Shown here: one piece after another, positions 43,119-54,060 of the stretch
Layout: each line of letters starts with the position of its first letter
Numbering within the stretch: position 1 is the stretch's first letter
Source: Bathynomus jamesi
Lineage: Eukaryota; Arthropoda; Malacostraca; Isopoda; Cirolanidae
Length of the DNA: 64,000 nt
Assembly (NCBI GenBank): GCA_023014485.1
Contig: JAJOZX010007491.1
Span: 150,001-214,000, forward strand
Direction of reading: 5' to 3'
Notes under the pieces: model-generated
Told to the model about the DNA's origin: nothing
Database searches by the model: none
Seen by the model: the letters and a program-made list of their open reading frames with translations, nothing else
Position numbers and translations under genes: made by a program

Positions 43119-43430
43119 TGATCGTATTCTAAAAAGCGTTTGTTTTTCTGATGTCCCTGTAAACAACAACAATAATAATAACTAATTGCTTCTACTCGAG
43201 TCCACATGCACCTCTTGTAAGTAATTCAGAATCTTTATGATGGAGTCTGTTACCATTATAACTAGCTAAGTCTTCAAAATAAGACTTGGATTTAATTCCA
43301 AATTCCAATATTGAATTAATTATGCATATTTACTGGTAATAAGAAAAAAGACATGAGTTAGCAAATCATATCACCATTTACTTACAGTATAACTTATGTA
43401 ACAAAATTCAACACTCCTTGAAAATCCATA
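43119..43430. other. Non-coding, nothing recognised
   Basis: AT-rich, without element ends. Confidence 0.4.
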
Positions 43431-43438
43431 GTCCACGC

Positions 43439-44813
43439 TAAGGTTGGCAGTGCTCCTGCTCCGGAGCCAGGAGCCAGCTCCAAGATTCGGAGCCGGAGCG
43501 GAGTAGGCCAATTGTTTAAACTCTGCTCTGGAGTTGGGATTGTGGAGCCGGAGCAGAGCTGGAGTCAGATTTATCGGAGCGCTCCGGAACTTGGAGCTGA
43601 AAGCCTGGAGCTGCTACATTTATAGTAGAGTGAATGTCGGCAAGTTTAGGGGATGGGAGCCGATCACTAGCGATTACTGTTTTGGACGGTTTGACGTTGA
43701 ACAGTTTTCTTTGAGCATGTAAAATACTAGTTGTAAACAAACTGGACCGCTGATGTTGAGTGTACGAATGTGCGTATAGTATTTTTAATCGTAATATAGT
43801 GTCGTGGCCGTACCAGTTTGCCAAGTATGGATAGTAAACCGTACGGTTACGAGAAAAAGACACGTTTTTTATAATAGATTAGAATGTCGTAAAAAGCAGG
43901 TACTTCTGAGCACACTAAAACCATTACGCTGACCAGCTAAAATTCAAGCTGTATAAACGCTGCAAGCACTTAATACCCATTAGAATCTCTATCACACAAT
44001 TCAGAGAATTATGCAAATTGCAGCTACTCGCATCTATGTATTACTATTACGCTGAATAAATCCAAAGATAGACACTGTACACAAAATGCAAGCACTCTTG
44101 CACACGCTGGCAATTACAAGAAGTTAAAAATAGAAAATAAATTAACGGCAGCATAGACCATACGAATTCCTGCCAGTGACAAGTCATAAGATCCTGATTA
44201 GTACTCGACAAGCTGCATTAATGAGTCATTGGACGTTTTGGTGTGTGTATTAGTATGTAGTAAAGATAGTTTTTATCAGTGTCCTATGAAAAAGCCTTAT
44301 GCTAAGCTAAATTTGTAGTCCTTCATACCATACAATGTAATTAAATTTATTTTATTTGCTAGTCCTAATTTTATTATGTTAATTTTCCTCTATCTGGCTT
44401 AACGCTGCTAAAATTGTCCATGCATAATCGAAGTAGAAATAGTTTTAAGTAGGCCTGGATAATATTACGTTAAGTCGGCTTTAATTAAGTAGATTATTAG
44501 TCTTAATGATTTTGCTATCCTATTGTGCATTCAGTTTTTGTAGCTGTAGCACAATAAAAAGACGCTAAAGTATCAGTCCGGAACAACATCGTACCCTGAA
44601 GCAACTTAGGATGTAAAGCTGAGGTTAGTGGAGCAGCTCTAGAGCTGGAACTGGGTTAGTAGAGCAGCTCCGGAGCTGGAGCTAGGGGTCACTCTCGGCT
44701 CTGGTGCTGGGGCTGGGGATATCACTCAGTTCTGGAGCAGGCCTGGAGCAGGAGCTGAGTCACTGGAGCACTCTGGAGCTGTAGCCAGCAAACTCAGAGC
44801 ACTGCCAACCCTA
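43439..44813. mobile_element. Non-autonomous hAT element with GGAGC subterminal repeats
   Basis: TAAGGTTGGCAGTGCTC at the left and the complement of TAGGGTTGGCAGTGCTC at the right are hAT termini. GTCCACGC and GTCCACAC flank it (7 of 8). Dozens of GGAGC/GCTCC pentamers cluster within about 170 bases of each end, in tandem CTGGAGC and CCGGAGC units. The middle (about 43700-44600) is ordinary AT-rich DNA without transposase motifs. The GC-rich frames at 43516-43863 come from the repeats. Confidence 0.9.
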
Positions 44814-45339
44814 GTCCACACAGTACCACCATAACTCACACCACAACACACCTACCCACAGTTTACACTATATTCACTGACAAAGTCTACCAAAACTTTG
44901 CGTTAAGTTTCAAGAGCAGTTGTTTTTCAAAATTTTTGTTTCCCTCCGTCGCACGCTCTGGACTAAAAATTAAACGAACACAGCTGAACTGTACTCGCCT
45001 CCACATGTTTCCGTAAATCTGATGGCGAGTTATATGCAGACACTTCAACAGTCTTCGGCCTGCAGAGTAAAGACCGAAACTACGCCGAATTGCCTATCAT
45101 AGACTTTACTGAAAATAACTTGTCCAAATATAGCCACGGTGAACTTAATTCAGCCATTATCGAATTGAGGATATCTGCACAGCGTCACCAACACAGCAAA
45201 AATGAATGAAAGACGCCCAGCCCGTGGTGCGGCGGGAACTGGCGGGAAGTGCTGCGTTATTGTGATTGGTCGGGACAGGATCACGCATCTTTTGCTACGT
45301 TCTGATTGGTTGATCCAAATTGAGCCCATGGCGGGTACT
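44814..45339. other. Non-coding, nothing recognised
   Basis: Includes GGCGGGAACTGGCGGGAAG near 45228. No element ends or gene were recognised. Confidence 0.35.
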
Positions 45340-45513
45340 TCCAAATGTAACGAAACGACTTGGACAAAAGTAACGAAGTAAAAGTACATTACTTAAGCTG
45401 AAAAGTTACTCGAGTAAAAGTACCGAAAATGTGAAGTTAAGTACTCGAAATCCTTCCGAAAGTTACTTGAGTAAAGTAACGAAGTAGTACTACTTCGTTC
45501 CTGGCCACATCTG
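45340..45513. mobile_element. Right end of a hAT element (GTAACGAAGTA type)
   Basis: Repeated AGTAACGAAGTA and GTTACTCGAGTAAAAGTAC strings lead to a GAAGTAGTACTACTTCG palindrome and the terminus GGCCACATCTG. This resembles hAT ends of the form CAGAGGTGG. The left terminus was not found. Confidence 0.5.
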
Positions 45514-46870
45514 CATAGGAATATCACCAATTATAATATCAGATCATAACATTATTGAAATAACAACCAGTATAAAAGCAACAGGGAAAAAAGTACACGC
45601 GCTACAGAAAGAGGCAAACTCGAAATTTTTCATTTTCACTCCAAGGATATAAGTTTCATCCAGGTATTGGTAAAGGTGTTGCATCCGGCATGGAAGCAAT
45701 AGACTGGAGAACCATCTTTAAGGACAAGACAACGGAAGAGATGCTAATAAATAACCGTAGAAGAGAAGACACTAGAAATTATGGAAAGACAAAAGAGGTC
45801 CATGTTCCGCATGGGAGAAAGAGTGACTGTAAAAGTAAGAAACTGCAAAGACAATAACATCAGAAAAATATTAAATGATAAACTGGAGAGTATAGGAGTA
45901 CAAGGAGGAGATTGTAGACACCAATCGACCAGGGAGGTACTCCGTGGAGGGGGAGTTACATTAGGCAGGAGATTGGGAGTGCTGGAACTCCCGTTTCTAC
46001 TGTTACTATCCTCCTTAGCTGATCTCTGTTTCATCTACCCTGTGAACAGTCCAGCATGCTCTCAAACACACAGTTCTCCCTTTATTTTTCACTACACATA
46101 AATACATCTTACACACTACACAATCTTTTCAAAATTTATTTAAAAAAAAAATTAAAACGGCATAGTGGGCCTCAAACCTTGTTTTGGGGGCATTTTTGCG
46201 GGCGTTCGCCATTGTCTCTTGTTCCCTACATAAAAAAAAAAGATTATACCCAAACTTTGCGAAGGCGTTCGACAAGTGTGACCATGGAAGTATAGCACAT
46301 AAACTGAAAAATATGGGAATAACAGGAAAAATAGGAAAATGAGTATATAATTTTCTTAGTGAGCTGCAACAAGTCGTTACAGTTCAAGGAATATCTTCCG
46401 AGTCAGAGGTCATTAGCTCAGTACCACAAGGAACAGTATTAACTCCATTACTCTTCATAATCATGTTAACTCGTATAGATGAGGAAGTTACCAGTGACAA
46501 CAGAGTAACATCCTTTGCCGATAACACAAAAATGAATAGAAAAATAAGAAAACCAGAGGATATACTGTAGGATCTCTACAAACAGACATGAACAGAATCG
46601 ACAATTGGTCTGAAGGCGGTAATGTGAAATTAACGCTGATAAATTTCGACTACTAAGGTACGGAAGAAGGGAGGACCTAAAATACATGGAATATTCTACC
46701 TCAAGAGGTCAGAAAATTCAAAGAAACTCTAACGCAAAAAGATTTAGGAGTAATGATTGATGATGCGAAATTTGAAACACAAAATAAGATAGTAGTAAGC
46801 ACAACAAAAAGAATAACTGGACAGATACTGAGAACCTTTTAAAAAAGGGAGGGAATATAATGATTGAAAC
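45514..46870 (+). pseudogene. Decayed non-LTR retrotransposon (endonuclease end and RT)
   Basis: ISPIIISDHNIIEI (45522-45563) is the SDH motif at the end of an APE endonuclease. RT pieces follow: FDKCDHGSIAHKL (about 46269), SVPQGTVLTPLLFI (46420-46460), SFADNTKMNRK (46510-46545, with Asn replacing the second catalytic Asp) and KDLGVMIDDAKFETQ (46739-46783). Several stops and frame changes separate them. It is a Jockey/CR1-like LINE by motif style. The right part is interrupted by the MITE at 46971. Confidence 0.75.
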
Positions 46871-47403
46871 ACCTATGATTTGTCTCCAATTTTCGATTTG
46901 GCCCGAACCAAGCATTACGTTAAGTAGAAGTTGTGTATTCGTAGATTGGTTTTACGAGGGTGATCACGACCAGAGTCGGCCCTAGGGGCGGGCGAACGGG
47001 GTGACCGCCCAGGGCGCAACTGCCCTGGGGTCGCCAAAAGATCCTCGTAAAAATTATCGACTGCATGAACACAATCTTTAGGGCATCTATAAAGCGCCAA
47101 ATGCTTATTCCACCCGAGGCGCCATTTTGGCTAAGGCCGGCTCTGATCACAACATGCCTGAACTGTATGACGACTGCACAAGAAGACTATTTCAACAAAT
47201 CTTCAGGTTCCCCTCTACGGTGAGTCATATCTGCCATTACATTTTTTTTTATAATAATCTGTGATGCGCAAAAATAATTCTATTAATGTTAGCTAATGAA
47301 ATTAATGTAAACTCCAAATTTTGTTTCGATTTAAGTCTCTCAGAATAGTTTAAAGAAACAAACTGATGGATTAATCCTTTTCTTCAAACGTGATCAGAAC
47401 AGA
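46871..47403. other. LINE 3' debris around a nested MITE
   Basis: RRLVLRG-like and MPELYDDCTRRLFQQIF-like translations on either side of the MITE at 46971-47145 suggest that the two sides were once contiguous coding sequence of the LINE. Further right nothing is recognised until the Tc1 relic. Confidence 0.4.
46971..47145. mobile_element. hAT MITE, 175 bp
   Basis: CAGAGTCGGCCCTAGGGG at the left and CTAAGGCCGGCTCTG at the right are inverted. ATCACGAC and ATCACAAC flank it (7 of 8). The interior is GC-rich with CCGCCCAGGGCGCAAC. The frames at 46915-47150 are artefacts. Confidence 0.85.
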
Positions 47404-48362
47404 ATGGGCCTCCAGATAGCCAAAATCTCGGTCAGACATCATTGACATTCATCAAGAAGGCCTGTCCGCCGCCAGACTGCTGCCAGAGGTTACACCAGTC
47501 ATATCACTATCTCCAGGATCATTGAAAGGTGGGAGAAGACGGGTGGTTATGAAGCAAGTGTCAGCTGAGAACGCCAAGGCCGCTTTCTTTGTCGATCCAG
47601 TCTACGCGAAAGGGCGGCTAACAGTATTCACCTGCAGAGGGAGTGGCAGGAAGCAGGAGTGCATCCGCACCACGCAGTCAGAAGACGCTAAGTGGAGAAT
47701 GGTTTGGTTTGTAATCACGTAGGTCTGCCTACGTTTGTAATAAATGTAAGGACTGGACTGAGGATGACTGATGTAATGTAATTTTCACGAATGAATCCCC
47801 TTTCAACTGCTTCGTCAACAAAGGTGGAATCCGTGTCCGCAGAAGAAAAGGCGAGCGTTTCAACCCTGAGTGTACACTACCCACGACGAAGCGTCCCGAG
47901 ACGGTTACCATCTGGGGGTGCTTTTCCGGTCGAGGAACGGGAATCCCTACATTCTATCCAAAGGGACAGTGATGAACACGAAATGGTACCCCCCTAAATC
48001 CTTCGAGACCATCTGCTACCGACATCACGACTTCAGTTTTCAAAAGATTTCCTCTTCCAGGTTGATTGTGAACCTTGTCACCGAGCAAAAGAAATGAAGA
48101 AGTGGTTGGATGATCTTAACACCATTCCTCTTGTAGGGTGGCCTGGAAACTCACCAGATCTTAACCCATTCCAGAATCTCTGCCTTTTTCATGCGAGGAG
48201 ACATGAAAAAGACATTCGCGAAATCGGAATAAACTGGAATTAAACTTAAAAGCAGCTTGGCACGCCATACAATATGACTTAACTATCCAGCGTTTGGTTC
48301 GGTCTATACTAGAGCGGATTCGTACAGTGCGTCAAAACAAAGGTCGTCACTGTAAGAACTGA
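47404..48362 (+). pseudogene. Decayed Tc1-type transposase
   Basis: Pieces in different frames follow Tc1 order: an HTH with DIHQEGLSAARLLPEVT, VIFTNESPFNCF (first catalytic position, with Asn in place of Asp), KRPETVTIWGCFSG, CHRAKEMKKWLDD and GWPGNSPDLNPFQNLC (the Glu of the last block replaced by Gln). A C-terminal VRQNKGRHCKN stops at 48360-48362. It is a second Tc1 lineage, distinct from 16982-18377, and much older. No terminal repeats were found. Confidence 0.8.
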
Positions 48363-48727
48363 AGGATGCTAAAAGACTAAAAAGGGAAGGTATTACACAT
48401 CATTGTACAGTGTTATTATTCTTATTCAATAAATCTTAGAACAATAAGTACGCAGTATGTATTTTCCATTTGGGTGTTTGTTACATCTTCACAAGGACCA
48501 GAAGAACTGCCTTTTCAACTCGTTTGGCTATATATACAGTATATATATATATACTGTATAATCCTAAATCGCCAAATTTCTCCTACATTTTGTCGGTGGT
48601 CATTGAAGTTACATTAATTCCTACATGTGATGGTTTTTTATTTTTTCAAACATTTAATCACTTATACTCGCGTTAAGGTTGGGGAAGGTTCCATTTAAAA
48701 GTTTAGAAGATGCGCTCTTTTATTGTA
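48363..48727. other. Non-coding, nothing recognised
   Basis: It includes a TATATACAGTATATATATATATACTG palindrome-like tract near 48528-48558. Confidence 0.35.
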
Positions 48728-48996
48728 CAGTCACCCTCGCTTTATGCGACTTCTCTTGATGCGATTTCGCTATTATGCGACGACCCTACTTCTACCATTC
48801 TCTCGCTTTGTGCGAGAAAAATTCGCAATTATCGACTCGCCGGGTTGGATGTACGAAGCTCGTGCGAACAGTGTAGGCGCGTGCGGACTTCGCTATGCAG
48901 TTGGTACGGGTGGAGCAGTGAGTCAGTAACCACGCGAGGCAGCTCGCACACCCTCAATCTCCCCTCACTCAGTGTCGCATTGTCCGTTCTTGAATA

Positions 48997-51095
48997 GAAT
49001 AGAATAGAATAACCTTTATTAATAATAATAAAATAAATACATTTTTTCAATTTACAACGACATGAATAATTTTGAAGCTCGACTACCTACGTAGTTATTT
49101 AATTTGGCCCTTAAGCTTTAGGCTTTACTGGGCTCTTATTAAAAATAAGCAGCTAGTTGTTATTAATTATTTATTTATTTATTTATTATTATTAAGTAAA
49201 TAAGTATTTTTAATAGTTAAAACATGTATTACAATATTAAACAATATTAGCGGACATTAATCCTAGATTTTTGTTAGTATGCATTATTAATCGGGATTTC
49301 AACTTGGTTTTAAACAAATTTACATTCACAATATTTTTTATATCGGCATGCAAGTCATTCCATAGTTTCAATCCAATGAAAATGGGTAGTTTTTGAGATG
49401 AAGACGATCTAAATTGAGGTACAACGAGCTTTGATCTATTTCTGGTCTGATACGAGTGGATTTCTTGATGTTACAAAATATCTATTTAGCCATTACAAAT
49501 TAATGATTTTGTTCTTACACTTGTAAATAAAAATAAAATGTGTCAGTTTGGTTATATCGTTGAGCTTTAGTAGGTTTAGCTCTTTAAATAATGCACTAGT
49601 GATCAAGGAAATCAGCATCAGATAATAACCGTATTGCTCGTTTTTGGATGACAAAGATACCATTTAATGCGTTGTTAGCGGAGTTTCCCCAAACAAGGGT
49701 GCAGTATGTTATATAAGGAAGAACAAGAATATGATAGAGTCAATAAAACTTGTTTAGGGACTACATTTCTAAGTTAAACATTATAGCAACGCTCCTTGAA
49801 ATCTTTTTCGCGATATAATTTACATGATCACTCCATTGCAAATTCTTATCTAGCATTACACCAAGAAATTTTGTTACTCCTTTATGGCGATTTCATTAAC
49901 ATTAAGTTCATCAAGATATACATTTCCTTTATTAGTAAAAATCGTGAAATTTTTTACTGGTATTTAGGAAGAGTTTATTGGTGGTCAACCATTTCATTAT
50001 ACTGATGAATTCTGAATTAAATATATTCTTAGCTGTATTAGCATCTTTGCAAGAAAAAGAGACATTTGTATCATCTGCAAACATTATGAAGTTCAGTATA
50101 TCAGATGAATGTGGAAGGTCATTTATATATAATAAAAATAACAGTGGACCCAGAACTGAGCGCTGTGGCACACCATGTTTAACAAGCGCTTTAGTTGAGC
50201 AAACCTTATTTACTGATACAAAATGATATCTATTGGACAAATAACTTTAAACCAATCATTGATTGCTCCTCTAAAGCCGTAACAATATAATTTATTAAGT
50301 AGAATATTATGGTCTATTACATCAAACGCCTTACTCAAATCTATAAATATTGATATCATTATGTCCTTGTTCTCCTTAGCTATATTTACATATTCCATAA
50401 GATTTAAAATAGCCATTTCTGTTTTTATTATTACGGAGGCCATATTGATTTGGAGATAATAAATTGTAGGATTCTAAATATCGCTGCATTCTACTTTTTA
50501 CAATTTTTTCAAAAACTTTGCTGAACACAGATAATGAACACACCGGCCTGTAATTTGTTGCTAATGTAGGATCACCCCCTTTAAAAAGGGGTGTTATGCA
50601 ACCAGTCTTTAGCATTGATGGGAATATTCCTTTGGAAATACTTTGATAATCTTAGCCAAAGTTACAGATATCTTATCTTTAACAAGTTTCAATATAGGTA
50701 CAGGAATGTTATGAATGTTATTTTTTGTATTTTTTAATTTACCAATAATATTCCGGACCTCGGTAGAGGTAACAGGAACAAAAGAAAATGAATTTAGTGG
50801 GCTGGGTGGCATATATTCTCCAGGTGAGTGATCATTATTTATTAATTGTGAGCGAAGCTTATCTGCTATTGAAGTAAAATGTGCATTTAAAGAGTCTGCA
50901 ATAGCAATATCATCAGTAATTTCTTTATTATCAACATTTAATTTCTCTATTGAATTTTTCTTAATTTGTTTTCCGAGAAGATTGTTTATGGTTGTCCAAG
51001 TGTTTTTCATGTCTCCTTTATGTTTGGAAAATTGATTGTTATAAAGTTTATTTTGCAATTTTGATTATTTTAGTTAATTTGTTACGTGTAGGTTT
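48997..51095 (-). pseudogene. Non-LTR retrotransposon (CR1/Jockey-like RT), frameshifted
   Basis: The - strand carries the RT in order: a linker block (51058-50609, with SLNAHFTSIADKL), GCITPLFKGGD and NYRPVCSLSVFSKVFEKIV (50615-50376), FIDLSKAFDVIDHNILL (50443-50210), and GVPQRSVLGPLLFLLYINDLP with FADDTNVSFSC (50240-49932). About 900 bases of 3' region follow, ending TTATTAATAAAGGTTATTC and a (TATTC)n tail near 48997. At least three frame changes and a GVPQR variant of the usual GVPQG box show it is dead. The endonuclease is missing, a 5' truncation. Confidence 0.85.
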
Positions 51096-51275
51096 AGGCT
51101 ACTCTCGCTCTCATCTTGTGTGTGGATTTACCATTACTGTTGACTTTAGCCCAACAATGCGAGTAGTCAAGTAAATACCTGTTATTATTTCTTTTAATGT
51201 TTTTTTTTTTATATAAATAATGTCAGATTGTTTTATTTTATTATTAATAAAGGTTATTAAATTAAATTCATTTTA
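51096..51275 (+). repeat. LINE 3' end in opposite orientation
   Basis: It ends TTATTAATAAAGGTTATTAAATT, the same 3' signature as the - strand LINE, but on the + strand. The two LINE pieces are thus back to back. This could be a twin-primed inversion or two separate insertions. Confidence 0.5.
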
Positions 51276-51446
51276 AAAAAAGCGTTAAAGGTTGTTTTCG
51301 GGGGTGGTCAGTAGAGGTTCTGGAGCGCGTCCCTATTCATTAAATACGTGTAATAAATAGGCGCTCTTTACGCGAAATCGCTTTATGCAAACTTTTTTGG
51401 ACCCCCCCCCCCCCCCCCCCGCCGCGCATAAAGCGAGGGGGACCTG

Positions 51447-51624
51447 TATACAATTATTGTTTTTGAATTTCACCCCCTCCCGCCTCCCAATATATATATA
51501 TATATATATATATATACACTGTATATGCTTTTAAGACTTAGCCTATAATTATGTATATACTTAACAGAGTTTAACATGCTGTAGCAGCTGCGGGTTTTTT
51601 TCATTTTCGTTGTTTTCTCAATAA

Positions 51625-51667
<43 letters not shown>

Positions 51668-51779
51668 ATATATGAAGAGTTGAATCACTACAAAGAGTAA
51701 ACATTATTCATATATTTGGCCGAAATACGTGTCTCCTCATTCAGAATTTCAAATAATTAAAATTTGCCCCTTCTTAAAT
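51447..51779. other. Non-coding with (TA)n and (CA)n
   Basis: (TA)n at 51491-51515 and 51623-51640, (CA)n at 51641-51667. Confidence 0.5.
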
Positions 51780-52211
51780 TCAAGTGAGGATTGGTATTGA
51801 TTCTGATGTAATTTGCAAGCATGGTGTGCCCGGAATGAATGACAATGACAATAGAATGAAAGAATTATGCGTGTGGAAGGAGGTTTGTGTGTTACGAATA
51901 CTTACTTCCAGCACAAGGACATTCCTAAGTGTACATGGTAGAGAGACTGAATATGACAGATCGTGTTGAGTAAAGATAAGCTGAGGAGGGATGTGTGTGA
52001 TGCAAAAGATGTTGAGGTTGAGTGAAGGACTGTCAAACCATATGATTGTATCCTGTAAAGTTGACTGGTGTTTAGTATGAAAGGGAGAGAGAGAGAGTGG
52101 ACAGATACAGATACAGAGGAAAATTGAAAGACTGAATTCTGATGGAGTGTCAACAGAGTACAGATTCTATGGAAGAACAAATTCTTGAAAAGATAGAGGG
52201 TGAACAAATAA

Positions 52212-52215
<4 letters not shown>

Positions 52216-52286
<71 letters not shown>
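52216..52286. repeat. (TA)n microsatellite, about 71 bases
   Basis: Uninterrupted TA. It is the source of the long YIYIYI frames on the - strand at 51902-52785, which are not genes. Confidence 0.95.
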
Positions 52287-52289
<3 letters not shown>

Positions 52290-52843
52290 TACAAAGAATG
52301 TTCAGTGAAAATAGCATCTGATATATACGAGTTTGGTACGAAATGAAAAAAGGAATTGCGTGGTGCAATAATGATGTAAAGAATGTAGTGAAAGAAAAGA
52401 AGGATCTGGGAAAGGATGTTACAAATGTAACCTCTGAGTAATGAAAGATTATGTAACAAATTAAGAACGAATAATAAAACAATAAAAAGATGACGACATG
52501 ACCTTGGAAAGATGGAATATGTAGTAAAATTATTAAAGACGAAGGTGAAATAGGCGTGAAAGATGTCAAAAAGCGTTGGAGAATGTCGGTATGTTCCAGG
52601 TGATTGAAAAAAAGATGTAATTGTACAACTGCAAAAAAAAAAAAAAAGGCAAACGAAGCGAATGTAAAAAGTATTGGGGTGTATGCTGCAAATGCGCATG
52701 GAAGAGAAAGCTGATAAAGACTACAGACCCTTTTCTTTTTGATAAACGTGGTGGCTTTTGGAAAGGCAGAGGATGTGTTGATCAAGTGTTTTCATTGAAA
52801 CACCTGAATGAGAAATTAAGTGTTGAGAAAAATTATGTACATA

Positions 52844-52920
52844 CAGGGTGTTCATAAATTATCTGTCCAAATTAAATTCAATTTAAATTGAATTTGTAAA
52901 GCTAATTTACGGGCACACTG
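52844..52920. mobile_element. 77-bp mariner-type MITE, nested in the LINE relic
   Basis: CAGGGTGTTCATAAATTATC after TA and TTACGGGCACACTG before TA. The centre AATTCAATTTAAATTGAATT is a perfect palindrome. It separates the two halves of the LINE RT. Confidence 0.8.
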
Positions 52921-53454
52921 TATATTGGCATTTATGAGTTTAGAGAAAGTGTATGATGAATAAATGAATAAATCTACGTGTGGATAGTAGTGTTTTGTAA
53001 GTGTTAAAGGCGAGTTGGGTGAATGGTTTAGTATTAACATTGGAGTACGACAGGACTATGTCATGTCGCCATGGCTGTTTAAGGTATATACAGTGTGTGT
53101 GTGTGTGTATATGGTTTAGGTAATGCGTGAAATAAAAGCAACAATGCTAGATAGGAGTAAACCTGAATTTAGAAGAGAAGTAGTGGTAATTTTCGCATCT
53201 GATGTCTACTGATGAAGTGGTGTTTGTGTGTGAATCAGAAAAATGCATTAAGGTGAGTAATAAGTTTTGTTAGCCTTAACGTATGTGAAAGGATATTATT
53301 GAAAGTTAATATAAGTTAAAAAGTAAGATTCTTATCTTTGAGACACGAGGAGAGTCTGCCTGTGATATTATGACAAATGGAGAAAATTTAAAATATGACC
53401 TATTTAATTAACAAAAGAAATGCAAATACGTTGAAAATTGAGTGCGAAACGAGT

Positions 53455-53578
53455 CATAGAGCCCAGTAAAGCCAAAAGCTTAAGGCCAAATAAAATAAAA
53501 TATAGTCCAGCTTCACAATTATTTATGGCATTGTAAAACCAATGTATTTATTTCATTATTAATAAAGGTTATTCAATT
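53455..53578 (+). repeat. 3' end fragment of the 48997 LINE family
   Basis: GAGCCCAGTAAAGCC, AAAGCTTAAGGCCAAAT, ATTATTTATGGCATTGTAAA and ATTAATAAAGGTTATTC follow the complement of 49010-49145 in order. It is a short 5'-truncated insertion inside the older LINE relic. Confidence 0.8.
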
Positions 53579-54060
53579 CGAAGAAATTGTTTGAGTGTAG
53601 ATGCAAGGATAGGTTTATATGAAGGTGTATTGGTGTCAAAAGTGAGATGAACAATTCAAGAAGCATGACTGATGTGAAAAGGACTGACTATATGGGTATA
53701 GGTATGTTCAGTAAAAGTGTGGAGTGAGAGAGTCATTGGGCAGATCATGTGGAGAGAATAAATGATATGATAGAAGTGTGAAAAAGGTGTTTAATTGTGA
53801 ATACGTAGATGTGAGAAGTAGAGGTACGCGTGAGAAGTAGAGGAAGACCGCGTAAATGATGAAAAAGACCGCGTAAATGCTGAAATGATGTAATTAGTAA
53901 ATATACGTGAAAAAATGTGGAATTCATACAAATGTTATGAAAGATAACGGTGAATACCTACGTTATCCTCTTGTGTGTAATTGATTTGAGTGTATTCAAT
54001 CCCGAGTTCAAGCGCCTTGCGAATCCCATAGAGAATGGAAAATGGGGTGCTTCGATAATT

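Larger units (their letters stand above)
48728..51446. mobile_element. Tigger/pogo-like element split by LINE insertions
   Basis: CAGTCACCCTCGCTTTATGCG (48728-48748) and CGCATAAAGCGAGGGGGACC with CTG at 51446 are inverted ends, flanked by TA on both sides. This terminus style (CCCTCGCTTTATGCG) is that of Tigger/pogo elements. Its own sequence is limited to about 48728-48990 and 51290-51446; the rest is LINE. No pogo transposase is visible. A long C run lies at 51402-51420. Confidence 0.75.
51780..53930 (+). pseudogene. Heavily decayed LINE with endonuclease and RT relics
   Basis: Translating across frames gives TNTYFQHKDIPKCTW (51895-51940, an APE endonuclease motif) and LRRDVCDAKDVE. Further right are FLFDKRGGFWKGRGCVDQVF (52733-52790, RT block), YDE after FMSLEKV (52937, block A) and GVRQDYVMSPWLFKVYT (53043-53093, block B, with Asp for Gly). 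At the 3' end SRGRPRK (about 53837) matches the C-terminal repeat of such LINEs. Nearly every segment has stops. Two later insertions are present: the MITE at 52844 and the LINE 3' fragment at 53455. A (TA)n at 52216-52286 lies between endonuclease and RT parts. Confidence 0.65.

Noticed and set aside
43516..43863. A 115-codon GC-rich frame
   Set aside because: It is generated by the GGAGC subterminal arrays of a hAT element.
51902..52785. Long open frames of 265 and 211 codons on the - strand
   Set aside because: Their middles are (YI)n translated from a (TA)n microsatellite and the flanks lie antisense to a decayed LINE; no conserved motif.
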